Shown: in pieces, positions 43,501-56,291 of the stretch | Layout of the letters: each line of letters opens with the position of its first letter | Position numbering within the stretch: position 1 is the first letter of the stretch | DNA from: Aphelenchoides besseyi | Taxonomy: Eukaryota; Nematoda; Chromadorea; Rhabditida; Aphelenchoididae | Length of the DNA: 64,000 nucleotides | NCBI GenBank assembly: GCA_024699855.1 | Contig: JAMPIQ010000002.1 | Location: 12,090,001 to 12,154,000 of the forward strand | Reading direction: 5' to 3' | Translations under genes and position numbers: made by a program | The notes under the pieces: generated by a model | What the model was told of the DNA's origin: nothing | The model's database searches: none | The model's input: the letters and a program-made list of their open reading frames with translations, nothing else

Positions 43501-45965
43501 ATGCGCATAAACTGCGCACTGACAGTTCTTCTAATCGTTCTCAGCATCACTAGTCCTCAAATTCAATCCGCTCGAACTCAAAAGGCAAGTCCTTCGACAC
43601 TTCAACGTATTCGTTTGCTTATAAACGAGAAAATCGAAAAGTGGGTTCTTGACCATATGCACACGCTAATTCGTTTAAGAGAGTTACCGCAATCCGATGT
43701 TCAAATCAACGAATCCTTCAAATTTGTACGCAATCCAAACGCCGAACCGTACCGCGATGAACTCACGGTCAACAATGGAAAAGACGACTACTTTCAAGGA
43801 GACATCGATCTCAGCACCAAACAAGCTCAAGAGCTATTGGCCGATTTCGGATACAACGAAGACGATACAAAGCGCCACACTACCAAGAAGCGATTCAAAA
43901 GGAAAATCGGACGCGTAAGTTTCTGTTGTTTAGTGTGTGATTAGCATTCGTTAGGAACCGTTGTATAAACGATGGAATAAACAAAGGCCCATCGGTTATG
44001 ATTTTGTCGAGACGATTCCAGCAGCTACACGACAATCAATCCGCAAAGCCCTGGATATGTGGCAAACAAAAACGTGCTTGCGATTTGCGGAAAATGGTGC
44101 AGGAATCGACCGTCTCGAATTCTACGACGGAGGTTAGTCGACAGTTTCTCGATCCTCGTACTAATCATTCACTAACACAGGCGGATGTTCGTCGTTCGTT
44201 GGTCGAACGGGCGGCACTCAGGTAGGAAATTAATCGAAAGGTTGAACGAATTTGTTAGGGAATATCAATCTCCACACCCGGATGTGACATTCCCGGAATT
44301 ATCAGTCACGAAGTCGGTCACGCCCTCGGCCTGTTTCACGAACAAGCTCGACCCGACCAAGACAAAAATGTCATCGTCCACTACAAGTGCGTTCGATTTG
44401 AAATGTTGATTATAATCGATCAAATGTTCAGCAACATCCCGCTCAGTCGATGGAACAACTTCTATCCGGTTAATCGACAACAAGCCGAGACAGCCTCCTT
44501 ATTGTATGATTATGGATCTGTAATGCACTATTCTGCCTACGGATTTGCTCAGAACCCCAATCAGCCGACTCTGACGACTATCGATCCTCGTTTCTTTTAT
44601 ACTATGGGCCAACGAGCAGGTCCCAGTTTTTTGGATTTTTATGCGGTTGGTTCGAATTGACTTCAATCCAAGACTTTTAGTTTCAGATTAATAAAGCGTA
44701 CAAATGCGGCGAAACATGTCGAAATAAAATCAAGTGCAGTAATGGTGGATATCAAAACCCAAACGATTGCAGCCGATGTATTTGCCCAACGGGCCTCAGC
44801 GGTCAAACATGCACTGAAGTCGAATATTCGTCGTGTGGTGCCAAAGTTCAGGTATTTCGGATCTTGGGAAATTTGCAAGATAAAATTTTAGGTCACAACA
44901 AACCACATAATCACGTTGGAAACGCCAAACTTTCCAAACGTATTTTCTTATGGTATCGATTGTGTTTGGCTTCTCGAAGCACCAGAGGGCGGCCGAGTTC
45001 ACATTGAATTTGATGACCAATTCGAATACCAATGCACTGAGCCTTGTGACAATTCGTTTGTGGAGTTGAAAGTTTTGAACAGTTTCCAAGCTACAGGCTT
45101 TAGGTGAATACAAAATAGTGATAAGTAAATCAATCTTTTCAGATTTTGTTGTTCAAATCGACCAGAAAAATTGGTTTCCGAGAACTCAAAAGCTCTGATT
45201 ATGCACAGATCATTCGGTTCAGTTACACGTGGTTTTCGAGCTCGTGTTTGGTCGGATAAACCTATTGAAGTTCAAACAACAACACTGAATCCTCCGACTA
45301 TCTCGCGTGCTAACACACCTCTTCCCGAAACGATCATTTTTACAAGTCAATCGACTTCTGCTCTTATAAGCACAACCTTCTACTCATCAACAACAACGAC
45401 AACTACGGAGATTCCCGATGTTACTGAAAGTATAACGTTACCGGGAGAATTTACAAATTCAGTTACCACGGACATTGAAGGCAATCGAATTGGAAACGTG
45501 GAAGTGGGTGTTGAAACGACTGTCACGCCGTTCACTTTGTTTCCCACACTGCCAACTTGGCCGACATTCACTGAGCGTCCAACTTCCGAGACCTCCACAA
45601 CAACAACCGAGATCTCCTCTGCCGAATGCGCTTGTGGTCCATGGGGACCTTATAGCGATTGCAATCAACAGTGTGGTGGTTGCGGTCATCGATCGAGAAA
45701 AAGAGCGTGTCGATCTTCTGAATCTTGTCGAAACGAAGAAAAACGAGCGTGTAACTTCGATGCCTGTCCTGAAGGAACAAACTTCATTTGGAATAACGGC
45801 GAATTTCATTTTCTTTTCAATCGATGTTGCGTCGGTTTAATCGAACACATGGGTCAATGTGGAGCATTAGATCAGAACAAGAATTCACTGCTCGATTTGT
45901 TTGTGAAGTTTCTCAGACCCGAGGACGCTGGAAACTCAACACATCGAATTCCCATTCCCGACTAA
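43501..45965 (+). CDS. nas: Secreted astacin metalloprotease with EGF, CUB and TSP1 domains
   Basis: Of the NAS-33 to NAS-38 class (e.g. DPY-31/NAS-35, a procollagen C-protease for cuticle collagen). Exons 43501-43914, 43955-44132, 44181-44221, 44259-44386, 44432-44645, 44687-44851, 44892-45103, 45143-45965, giving 724 residues. Order: signal peptide (ALTVLLIVLSITSP), propeptide with the aspartate-switch motif FQGDI, a basic cleavage site (KKRFKRK), the catalytic domain with HEVGHALGLFHEQARPD (zinc ligands and catalytic Glu) and Met-turn SVMHY, an EGF-like cysteine cluster (CSNGGYQNPNDC), a CUB domain, a Thr/Ser-rich linker, then a thrombospondin type 1 repeat (ACGPWGPYSDCNQQCGG). All catalytic residues are present. 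The final ~60 residues after the TSP1 repeat carry a few more cysteines of unknown role. Confidence 0.93.
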
Positions 45966-46591
45966 TTTGTTGATAACGCATATTGCGCAATAGAATCACT
46001 TATTGTGACCTAATTGTTAATGTTTATTCAGTAAAAACAAAACACTGAGCTTCTTAAATACGCTAAAGACCGCTGAAGAGTTCTGAGATCGTTTGAAAAG
46101 AGAAAACGACGTTTGTAAAAATGGCATAATCGCGTACAATAAGTTTTACTCGTAGTTTGAATCGGAAGGCTTAACTGGTCACGTAATTTCAACAACGAGA
46201 CTCAAATCGGACGGTACTTTCATTGTGACATGTCGTAGTTTTTTTGCTGCTTTTCATCAATGGATCTTGCATTGTCTGTGTCTCCTGAAAACATAATTGG
46301 TTATCGAGATCTAGTGTTTCGATTTACTCTGTTTCTTGTAATAGGACAGTCGTTACTGACAGCACTTTTCAGACGACTTAACATGAGCGGCATCGAGCGG
46401 AAACGGCTTCTGAAGTCAAATATCGCTGTTTGTTTCCGCGTGAGATCTATTTTTATGTGACATAAACGGAATTCAATGGCCGTGTATTCAATAAAAGTGT
46501 CTAAGCACTCGGCCAATACAAACTGATTTCCGCTTTTCAAATACGACGATTTGCAATTGGACTTCTGCGATTTCACACATCAATGGTGTTG
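45966..46591. other. Convergent region between astacin and the GPCR
   Basis: Tail-to-tail spacer; no recognised exon. Contains the two 3' UTRs. Confidence 0.35.
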
Positions 46592-48875
46592 TTAAGAATC
46601 GTCGGTTGAATACCTTCGACTGCGGAAGTGGGCGGATTTACGCCGTCTCACATTTTTGTTTTATAAAATCTTTCAGTGAAAAATGGATTCAGGAAACAGG
46701 GAATTCGATAAGAACATTTCCTAACCTCGTAAGAAGATTTCCGCTTTTGCTCAGACTTTGGGTGAAGTTCGATTCGTCTTGCACCGAGGACAAGCCGTTG
46801 TGTACTCGTTGAAAGTGTGAACGAAGACCGTTGCGTTTACTGCATCCGAAGGACAGGAAAAGTGCGTTGCGGAACTTCGAATTCTAAATAACACGGAAAT
46901 GATGTTCGAGACAACGTCAATGTTCGCAAACCAGAAAGAAATACGTGACGAAGTTCATACATGTGGATAAGTACGTTAAGATTGTAATGAACGTGTTGAT
47001 ACTCGAGTTCCAAACGTTAAAAGTCTTAAAATCAAGGTTCATTATTGTTCAGTAGTCCACGGAAACTTACACCAAAAACGTCTTGAGCGTTCAAGAGAAG
47101 CCACCTGTAAACGAAAAGGAAATCAGAAACGAATTGAATTTCGTTCTCTCGATGATTCCCACTTTGTTGTTTCTCCTATTCGCCGAGAATCGCCTCTTTC
47201 ACTGCCTCACGATTGTTAATTTCCTTTCCCAATAAACATTTAAAATTCCTACCAGACATACGATGGAGTCCAACAGCAGAAGAAAATGATCACGATTACA
47301 ATCAACATTCGAATCAAACGTTGTTTTGCTAGAGCCGTCCGACCAGAATGTGTAGAACGCAAACTTTGCTCCACGATCATACTCGACGTTTTTCGCGAAC
47401 TTTCGTTCAAATAAACCGAATTCTTGTGTGCAGGTGAATGGCCGTTCGAACGTGCAGTTTCGTTATTGGCATTGTAATCAACATTGTTATTCAGAATCGT
47501 GCTCACTCCGTGCTCAGTGTTTACCAACTTTCGTTGTCGTCTGAAACCAAAAGATCATTGCGTATAGAGTTGTGCATTGCAATAACATTGAAACGAGTCT
47601 GTTTGCTCAGTTATTAATTACCTCATTCGTTTGCTCTTGGATATTGTGCCCGTTCGACTCTGAGTGCCTGATACGATGTTTTCGGTGACAGGCAATACTC
47701 CGCGCTCTGTGCTTCTTGAACTTTCCATACCGTCTGAAAGGAAAAATTGACGAGTTGCATCGAATGTTTGCAAAAACTCACCGGCTACTTCAATGGAAGC
47801 GATGTCCATTCGAATTCCGGTACGTAACGACTGAATCACTGAGCCATAAAGTAAAGACATTAAAACCAAAGGAATGACTAAGAGAACAACAGTCATGTAA
47901 ATCTAATACCATAAAATGAGTAGATCGAAAAGCAACTTTTCTCAAACCTGATAACCAAAATGAACGATTGGTTCAAATCTAGTTCCGCAATTCAATCCAC
48001 TACGATTATACGTTCTAAGCTCGTACATAAATAACATGAAGAAATTGGCAATGATCGAAATCAACCAAACTAATGCGATGACCGAAATCGCATGACCTCT
48101 CGTATGCCATACCCGGGAATGAAGAGGTTTGCAAATCGCATAGTAACTGAAATTCGACACCTTCAGTCACTATTGTACATCAAAAGTCACCGTTCTAGTG
48201 CTATAGCAGCCAACGTATAGGCAGACGCCGTTACAACTACCGGCTGAAGATAAGCAAGCAGTTTGCAGAGTAAATCACCGAAGACCCAACAGTAAACTAA
48301 CGACGAAACGAGTGTCGGTGGCATGCAGACGACACTCAAAAGCAGATCGGAAACCGCCAAGTTGAGAAGATAAACGTTTGTAACGGTGCGCATTGATCGT
48401 TGCTAAACATTTGCTCTTAATTCCAAGATCTTTAAGTTTTTCGTTAAACTAATTGGAAAGATTTTGATCGAAGATTATCATTGCAACGTTTGTTAGCAAG
48501 TTGCACCCTTTTAACGATAACAAACTCTTGTCTTACCTGCAAAATAACCACTACGACTACGGAGTTGCCGATCACCGAAAGACAAAATATCGTACAAAAG
48601 GCGACTATCATCACATAGTTTTCAACGGTCGGATGGAAGACGCAATCTTCTGTGAACATGAATTGTTGAGATTCCTCAACCGAATGGATCGTCGGATTTG
48701 TTGGCCAATCGTCCGCTGCCGATGTTTGTGCCAAGATCGACTTTGTTTTGTTGTACAAGAGTCCAAACGTGTTCGTGACATTTTGTAAGTCATCGTTCCA
48801 CACGGTCGAATTAAACAAACCGGCAGCCAGTGTGAAGATTGCGCGAAACAGCCAAAGTCTCGTTGATAAAACCAC
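46592..48875 (-). CDS. ckr: Rhodopsin-class GPCR, cholecystokinin/gastrin receptor-like
   Basis: Likely a neuropeptide receptor of the CCK/sulfakinin/NLP-12 type. Exons: ~48875-48537, 48402-48191, 48146-47948, 47902-47782, 47733-47622, 47540-47253, 47104-47071, 47024-46932, 46883-46726, 46619-46592, about 527 residues. The extracellular N-terminus has several N-glycosylation sequons. TM1 contains IGNSVVVVVILQ. TM2 contains NLAVSDLLLSVVCMPPTLV, as in CCK receptors. The ERYYAICKP motif ends TM3. A long third cytosolic loop leads to RMLIVIVIIFFCCWTPSYV (TM6). TM7 reads LSTCMNFVTYFF, i.e. NPxxY with Phe for Pro. Helix 8 is NSKFRNALFLSFGC, and the tail ends RRYSTDDS. No ATG is found in frame at the 5' end (a GTG at 48875 follows a stop), so a first exon is missing or translation starts at an internal Met near 48640. 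Confidence 0.83.
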
Positions 48876-51325
48876 TCGTCACCGAATAACAAATTAAACG
48901 TCCAATTCTAATTAATCTTTTGTTCTGTTGATAGCACGTTCAAGCTTCGAAACAGCACCAATGACAACTCGCTTTAATGCTTGGGGCCCGGATGAATGAT
49001 GAGTTTAGTGAGTCAAACTAGAAATCCAAATTTACAAATCGATTCTACAAAGCACACGCGTATGAAGCGCAAAGGAAACTCAATTGGATATCAAAGTTTT
49101 CATGTGTATTCGTCAAAATAAAAAACGACAACGAACGCCGTAAACTCAATTATGAAATGTTCGCCTGAGTGGAGTCAGTGATCGTGTTGAAGTGGACAAA
49201 ATTCAAATAGGCATGAAAAGGTGGAAAGGTAGCACGCCGTGAACCGTAACCGAACGTGGGCATTCGCTTTGCCAAATTTGAGTATTCACTCTTCATCAAA
49301 AGTTCTTTGTGCGGATTCACAGCCCCAGAAACCTCTGAGCTGTTTCGATATATGGGGAAATAAAGGGAAACTTTCAGGTTCCTAAAAACTGTGTAGACAA
49401 ATAAGTGCAAAGGACTAAGAACACGCAGCAGAAAAGTGACATGATGTCAATTTCGACGGAGTAATCACCACTCAGACTGCGGCTAAATGCCGGAAAAGCG
49501 AAAATAAACAAACACTGTCGAATTAATAGAAAACGAATAACAATTTCGAGATCTTCAGGTTCCTACTCGACGATTACTACAAACTTTGCAAACAACGGAA
49601 AATGGGAGGAGTGTTGGAATTAAAAATGCGTTTCTCTTTAAACAGTCTATACAAGTTATGGGTTTTTGATGCTTCAAATCGTAGACTAAGTCTTTGACTT
49701 TCGATTAATGTCGGAAAATGATGCCTCTGTCCATACGCGAAGTAACTTCCCAGAGCGTGTGAACGAGAAGATTCGTAAATTAATTTCACGTAGAACCCAA
49801 TTGTAAGGTCCACAGCCCAAGACGTGAGTTGGTCATAAACGGCAATTCAGAAAGAAACCGCAATTTCGGTTGTCTTGACTCTAATAGTCAGTGGTTCGAA
49901 GTATCACAGCGTCAAAAGCGATTTCCTAACTGACAAATTTCTACGGATGTCTGAGAGTTCTCATATTGAATGAGTAAACTACTTGCAATAATCTGAAAGG
50001 ACCATTTCGAGTATAACGAGAAAGACGAAGAAGTGGAATTTATAAGAATTTAGTTTATTGGATTATCTTTAAGCTTTGAATACGCGCATTTCCTAGTAAG
50101 ATTCCTCAGTGTTCTGCAGTTTTTGTGACTAATTTTAACTTAAAGGTTAACAGAAGCCCGCGAAGATGAGGGTCGAGTGATCGTTAATTTCTTCGACATA
50201 CGAGACTTTTTGTCAACTATTGTCAACTCATCGTTCCATAGAGTCTTCAAAGTAAGACCGCAAGCCAGGGAAACAGGTCAATAGTGAAGCTGATACATAG
50301 CTCGTAAATTCGATTTTACTTCGTGATTGTTGGACTAGATAGTGGGTTTAAAGCGTACGAAGAAATTGGACCAGAATCCAAATTAAATTCACGACGCTCT
50401 AACGTGAGTATTTTTATTGAAACGCTGCAATCTGTTTCGAGCGTGAAATGCATTTGTTCAGAGTGGAAGATATACACGAAAACTACTTAACAAAATCCAC
50501 TGTTTCATTTGCGATACATACGACAAAGCTTTCTGACCAACCTAAATGAAATTAACAATGTGTCCAGAATGAACCCAAGCAATCGACACAAACCAACTTT
50601 GTACATTGGTCTCTTCAAGTAGATTAGACAAAAACCCGTTGATGACTAATGTATTCACCATACTTCTGTCGATAAGGACAATCTGATTTAATGCAAATAT
50701 CAATAACTTTTCCAAATGGAAAACAGCAAAAACTGTGATACGAACTTTTAGCTAAAGTCCATTCCAATGGACGAAACAAGCGTAAACAACAAGTAGACGC
50801 AATTGAACTGTCCAACGGCAACGTGAGTCGTCGGTTTCATTGACAGTGCACGACAAATTGATGCGCATAAGCGACCAACAGCTTCAGAACACTAATTGGC
50901 AACAAAAGTGAGTAAACAAAATGATACTTTTCATCAAGTTTCTGCCCAACATTGTAGTCAGTAATCTTCATTTTGGAATTAACTGAATTATAAGACTTTC
51001 GTATAATTACCCGCAACGTTCAAAACTAATGACCAACGAAAATTAGCTTCGTTGTTCTTCGAAAGCAAATTGAGATGTTTAGGCATCAACATCTCTAATA
51101 TCGGGTTCTGAACGTGGGCTAAGATAGTTTTTAGATTCGTTTCAAAAGGTAAACACTCCCAATAAAACGGCCAGTTCTTAGAACCAACGAAATGAGTGCA
51201 CACAACGTAGGCGAATAATCGAATACTTTCAGTCTAATAAGCACAATTGATGGTATCAAAGTTCAGCGCTCAACTGACAACCCATTTTTTAATTCGACAA
51301 AGAGTCGACAAACAACGCGACAGAA
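48876..51325. other. Upstream region of the GPCR
   Basis: No recognised exon. Probably contains the missing first exon and promoter of the receptor gene. Confidence 0.3.
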
Positions 51326-51718
51326 TTAACGCAAGTGCATTGCTGGTGGAGAGAAGAAGAACGTAAGTAAATTTGCTACAACCAAATAGCCAACCTTCTG
51401 ATTCAGAAATTTTAAATAAAAAAGGTTTGAGATTTTGATCATAAACAATAAAACGGTCGTTGAGAATACGCAAAATTGCGTGCACAACTTCAAAAACCTC
51501 TTCAAGAAGCCAAACGAAAAAGTAAAAAGCAGAGCGAACAAAACTCTCGGACCATCGCAAAATCTAATCAGATACGCGCTCAAAACGTTGATAGCTAAAT
51601 AAGAAGCATAAGCACTTAACTTTCTATATAAGAACAGATGAGCGAACAATACCGAACAAATGACGAGCCATCTGCCGTCGAACAGAAGCGCCGTTGTAAA
51701 CGGACTTCGCTTGTCCAT
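51326..51718 (-). CDS. Hypothetical hydrophobic 130-residue ORF
   Basis: Unrecognised. A single uninterrupted frame from ATG 51718 to TAA at 51326 encodes four or five hydrophobic stretches (LVICSVLFAHLFLY, YLAINVLSAYLI, FALLFTFSFGFL, FSTTVLLFMI, YLVVANLLTFFF) with positive residues between them. It is longer than chance frames in this AT-rich sequence usually are, and reads like a multispan membrane protein. There is no intron, although other genes here have many, and no family motif. It may be a lone exon, a decayed receptor gene, or a chance T-rich frame. Confidence 0.28.
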   Translation of the reverse strand: MDKRSPFTTALLFDGRWLVICSVLFAHLFLYRKLSAYASYLAINVLSAYLIRFCDGPRVLFALLFTFSFGFLKRFLKLCTQFCVFSTTVLLFMIKISNLFYLKFLNQKVGYLVVANLLTFFFSPPAMHLR

Positions 51719-53865
51719 TAAGCCAATTCAATAGATAGCGAACATCAAAATTCGATTTTTACTCACTATCTTACGTGTAGCTAACAGCACGTAATAGTCG
51801 CACATGTTGCGATAAGACGGTTTTGTCCACAGATATTTTCATTAAGAGAATATCAGCAAACCGAATTATATTTGTAAATCGAATTACAACTCGTTATGAT
51901 ACGAAGACAAAGCTGAGGCATATTGAATTATGGCAAATCAAAAAGCCTTCACTCGAGCTTATCAATCAGAATGAAAGCATGTCATCGTCAAACAACAAAG
52001 TTGCTTGGCACGAATTCGTGAATACCCGGATGCGTACGATACTTTCATTTGACCACAACGCCAATGTATGTCCGCATTAACCGGCTCTCGTGTGTTTCGC
52101 AGCTATTTGTTTATTTGAGCGTGTAACGCCAATAATCGAATGATACACGCGTTGAACAGCAGACAAACGCGCAGTCCACGCAAATCGTGCGGCTTCGGAA
52201 CTGCTTCCTTGTCCTCGAAATTCAATTTTGCGTTTTCGAGTGCCATCGTGACCTACAGAGAATGGTTGAGGACTAGAAGTGCGAAAAAACAATCAGAAAT
52301 TTGGGCGGAGTAGAAGAATAACGAAGCGTGTCGAATTAGCGACACATCCTATTGTTAAAACCAGGAACAAATAGAATGCTCTGGAATCTGATTAAACAGC
52401 TACAAGTAAACAACAACAAGATAACGTTCCTCTTTATAATACACTTAGCTTCGTATTCGTGCACAAAACTGGTCGAGTTTCTGCCCTACAATTACGAGAC
52501 TTGTTTCCAGTTTCAAAGCACAAAAATCAAGAATCTTCGTGGTGTCAAATGTATGCAAAAAGGAAACTATGGGTATAATCAAAACTCATACGAAATTGTT
52601 GACGTAGAAGTACAATCAAAATTCATTGGATGATTGACAGTTGAGTTCAATCCCCCAGGAGTTATCCTACAAAACCGCTTCAACAAGATGCAATTCATTA
52701 TCAACGACAGAATGTCGACGTGCCGGCTGCCGACTGGCGTTCGAATCGAAAAACGAGACGTGAATTCGGGCAAAAATGAAACAAAACTTTTCGAGAAAAC
52801 AAGCAACAACTAGGAACACGATTTTTCAAACAAAAACCCTGTTGATGGATCAGCTATTAATTTCGGCGGCTGTGCCAAAGATGACAAAAAGAAGTTTCCA
52901 GGAGAGTTTGCTGCATCTGTTGTATTAGTTGATAATTGATAATATTAAATGGTCAGCTGCTTTCATTTTTCTTCGGCCAATCTCAGAACGTCACTTCAAC
53001 ACTAGGGAGCCATTTGCCCTCCCAATTTCTTCCATCAAAACACAAACACCAGTCCGTTTGATCCGCGTCTTGCCGTCTGATCGTGAAGTTCTTTAGTGCA
53101 ATTAACAGCAGTTGAAACTACAGCCGCTTAAGCGGTGGAGTGTTGCGGCTAACAGTAGAAAGTGAGTCATCGAAACATCCTCCAAGTGAATCAGGAAATT
53201 AAGCCAGAAGCCCGTTAAAACGACGAGAAATTAGGTCGTAAAAGAATATTTGATATTACGTCAAGTAATGAAAAGAAAAGACACGACTTCTGTAATGACA
53301 AATCGCCTATTGACCAATGTTCACATAAAAATTATTCGACAAGATTACAAATCCAGTTTGTAGTTATAAACAAACGTACTTGACAGACGCTTATAAACAA
53401 TTGACTAGTGATGTAATTCATTGGTGTTTAATCGAGTGTATGTCAAAGAAACTGTTCTTCTTACTGTCAAGTAGAAGTTTTGAATCTTAACAAACGATCC
53501 CTGATAGATCCTCGCTTTTGGTGATCCTACTATCGTCCAGGATATCACTTTTTGAACGCATAATGCAAACACCACATCAATATACCGGGTTTTTAAGAAC
53601 CGCTAATCAGCTATTTACTCGGTAGAAGTTTCAGTTGATGTGCAAATACATATTCAATTAGGTATTCAACGTGTTTTGGCGTTTTGTTTCTTAGAGAACA
53701 ATTTTAACGTGAAGCTTTGCGCCTTCAATTGCCATTTTTAAGCACAGAAATCGGCGGTCGGTTCTCGGATTCACAACTCACTTTGTTTTTGCGAAAGTAC
53801 GCGTCTTAAAGTGATATGAACGTGTTGTTATTAGCTTCGTTTAATCGACTTTATTTACAGAACCA
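51719..53865. other. Intergenic region before RPA2
   Basis: No recognised exon. Plus-strand frames at 52377-52633 and 51823-52080 are open but have weak starts and no family resemblance. An acceptor (TTTACAG) at about 53860 precedes the RPA2 start. Confidence 0.35.
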
Positions 53866-54931
53866 ATGGAGACTACTTTCACCACCACAGTCAGTATGAG
53901 CCAATGGGGTAATCAAAATCAATCGCAAGCTAGTGTTATCATTAGTGCTTCTGAAAATGAAAATGGAAAACTTCAGATGCCATGTTTACTCGGTGATATC
54001 GTGAATATGCCGCCGTCTCAAGAGAAGATCTCATATGGAGACTACTACTTTTCGACGGTAAACGGCAAGTTGGAGGTCGTTTAAAATTCCATTTTAAGGT
54101 TTGTGTTGTTGGTCAAATCGTTAATATTACGGAGACGGACAACCATGAATTGCACTACGAAATCACTGATCAGGAAGACGAGACCATTAACGATCAAACT
54201 GTCCGTGGCACGATCTATCCACAAGCACGTGTGAGTTTATCGTGTCTTATCGTTCGTACATTTGCACGTTTAGCGGGGCACTTACTCAGTTGGTGATTGG
54301 ATGGTGGCGTTTGCGAAGATACGTTCGTTTGACGGCATTTTGAATTTGTTGACTTTTGCAACGCGTCCTGCCGATTTGATGGACGTTCAATTGCATAAGG
54401 CACAAGCTCGCTGTGCCAAATTCTACTACAAAGATGTCAGTGTTGTATTAAATTCTGAAATCGAGTAGTCATTTAATCGGTTTTAGAACGCTCCCGAAAA
54501 GAGTTTGAGCGGCGTTGTATCTGAATACATTGGAACTGTGTTAACAAATGAACCACTGGAAGGTCAAGTAAAAACCGCGGCTACGAACACGCAACAATTA
54601 GGTGCTGCTCTTCCGTCGAACGTCCCAAAGTCGCTTCCAGCTCGTTCACAGCCGAATAGCATCGAAGTCAAAGGGAAATCGCAAGTACAGAGCATCAACG
54701 GAACGCGAGGAAAAGTGAGTTACTGACACATTGTCTTTGATCGAATTGATATTTTAGATTCTCGAGTTTTTCCAAAAACACCATTCTGATTTACCAATGA
54801 ATGGCTATCACCTAAGCGACATCAAACGGGAACTGGGAAACCCGTCGAACTTTGATAACGAGATTATCTTTTTATTGAACGAAGGAGTTTTGTTCAACAC
54901 TCACGATTCGTTTCACTTTGCGAGTATCTAA
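53866..54931 (+). CDS. rpa-2: Replication protein A 32-kDa subunit
   Basis: RPA2 is the middle subunit of the single-stranded DNA-binding heterotrimer used in replication and repair. Exons 53866-54057, 54099-54230, 54274-54435, 54487-54714, 54758-54931, giving 295 residues. A short Ser/Gln-rich N-terminus (phosphorylation region in other RPA2 proteins) leads into the OB fold (VVGQIVNITETDNHELHYEI; GTYSVGDWMVAFAKI; FDGILNLLTFATRP). A linker follows, then a C-terminal winged helix (ILEFFQKHHSDLP, NEIIFLLNEGVLFNTHDSFH, ending FASI). Length and order match the family. The start ATG lies a few bases after an acceptor (TTTACAG AACCA). AATAAA at 55039-55044 is a likely poly(A) signal. Confidence 0.92.
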
Positions 54932-55933
54932 TTAATGATCATGGCTTCACGCCAAATGTGTTCTATTTGTAATCTAACAAGTTTACTGTAATCGATTTTC
55001 TTGCTCATTGTAACCATTTCAAATGGTTGGAGTCGTGAAATAAAGACGTAAAAGAAGTTTGTTTCCACAGTATCAGCGACTTTTGCTTTCAACTTCTAGC
55101 GCGGAGTTTGGATCTAAGATTGCAGAGTTTGTGTTGACCATCACCAATAGGAGTGTCTGCTATCTCAGAAATAGCAAACAATTCTATATCTCTGACATCA
55201 GAATTAATGAATAATCCGAAATTTATTTACTACGACTACAGATCTGTGAGTTGCCGATTAGTCGATTTATAGACCATTTTTTAACTACAGTTACATTCGA
55301 CCTTAACTTGCCTGCCAATTATTCATTGGGTTGGTTGCCCATTTTGTGAGTTTTTAGTACTGCGTCTCTATGCCTTTGAGAGACCATGATACGTCAAGTC
55401 GAAGACATTTTTACATCGTTTCACGTTGAGCGACGAAAACGGTTATTTTCGCTAAAGACAATGAAAATGAAGCAGAAGATCGTATTAAAGAGTATGCTGT
55501 TTGTTTGAATTTTAAAGAACTGATACACTTGTAAGTGCCATCGTCTTCACAACCGACAAAAACCGTGAGTTAACAAGGACAGCAAAATAGCTCAATATTC
55601 TGATTTCAGGTTCTTCTATCAGCCACCTTGCGAGCTCTAATTTTGTTATTTTTTAGTATGAATTTGGTGTAATATTTTGTTATAAAAGTAAATATGGGAC
55701 TCAAATTCAAAACCAAACTAGTGCACTGGTACGTACGAATTGACTTCAGTACTTCCTTTGAACACTACACACGAATACCAATTAAACGGGTCCCTTATAA
55801 ACAATCAAACGGGTGTGTTTGAACTTTCCGGATCGATTTTGTGATCACGTTTGTCGATTAAGAGCGTCGATTTGCAAAAAACCGTTGACGAAAACCATCA
55901 GTTTGGCTTCAATTGTTCGTCTATGGTGAAGAA
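54932..55933. other. RPA2 3' UTR and spacer
   Basis: Holds AATAAA at 55039-55044 for RPA2. A 40-codon frame beginning near 55384 is the only coding-like piece and is not called. Confidence 0.35.
55039..55044 (+). terminator. Poly(A) signal for RPA2
   Basis: AATAAA about 110 bases after the RPA2 stop codon. Confidence 0.5.
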
Positions 55934-56102
55934 ATGTGTTGCGCAATCAACGACTCACGATCAACACGTTCAATTGCACCGGATCCACTGGTTCACAAAA
56001 CTCCGGGCGTAAAAAACGACGAAAAACGCAAACGCACTGATGCAGAAGTAATTCGATTAGGTTCGAGACGAACGAATTCCTTACAGTGTCATGATTGCTT
56101 AG
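55934..56102 (+). CDS. Possible alternative first exon of the four-span gene
   Basis: An ATG at 55934 opens a coding-like frame (MCCAINDSRSTRS..., then a basic stretch, then LQCHDCL) ending at a donor (TTAG|GTAAAC). An acceptor (GTCCAG) at 56356 would splice it in the right phase to the VRYIPHYS sequence of the main gene, replacing the first ~22 residues. The LQCHDC end with two more cysteines could be lipidated. This is inference from splice signals only. Confidence 0.35.
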
Positions 56103-56291
56103 GTAAACGGAAAGCTGGAAACGACTTACAACCATTGTTGTTTGTTTTTCTTTTTGATCGTTAAACGTAATTTACTACATGTTCGCAAGTGTTACGACGG
56201 GTATCAAATTGATGTCGATTTTTTGTTACTTGTTCTCTTTTGCTTCTACTAATTACATGCTATAACCGACCGAACATTCTTGTCATTCATC

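Noticed and set aside
46917..46931. GPCR ending directly after TM7 at a TGA (46917-46919)
   Set aside because: Using the GTTTGC donor at 46931 and an acceptor at 46884 adds a typical helix 8 (NSKFRNALFLSF), which is far more likely.
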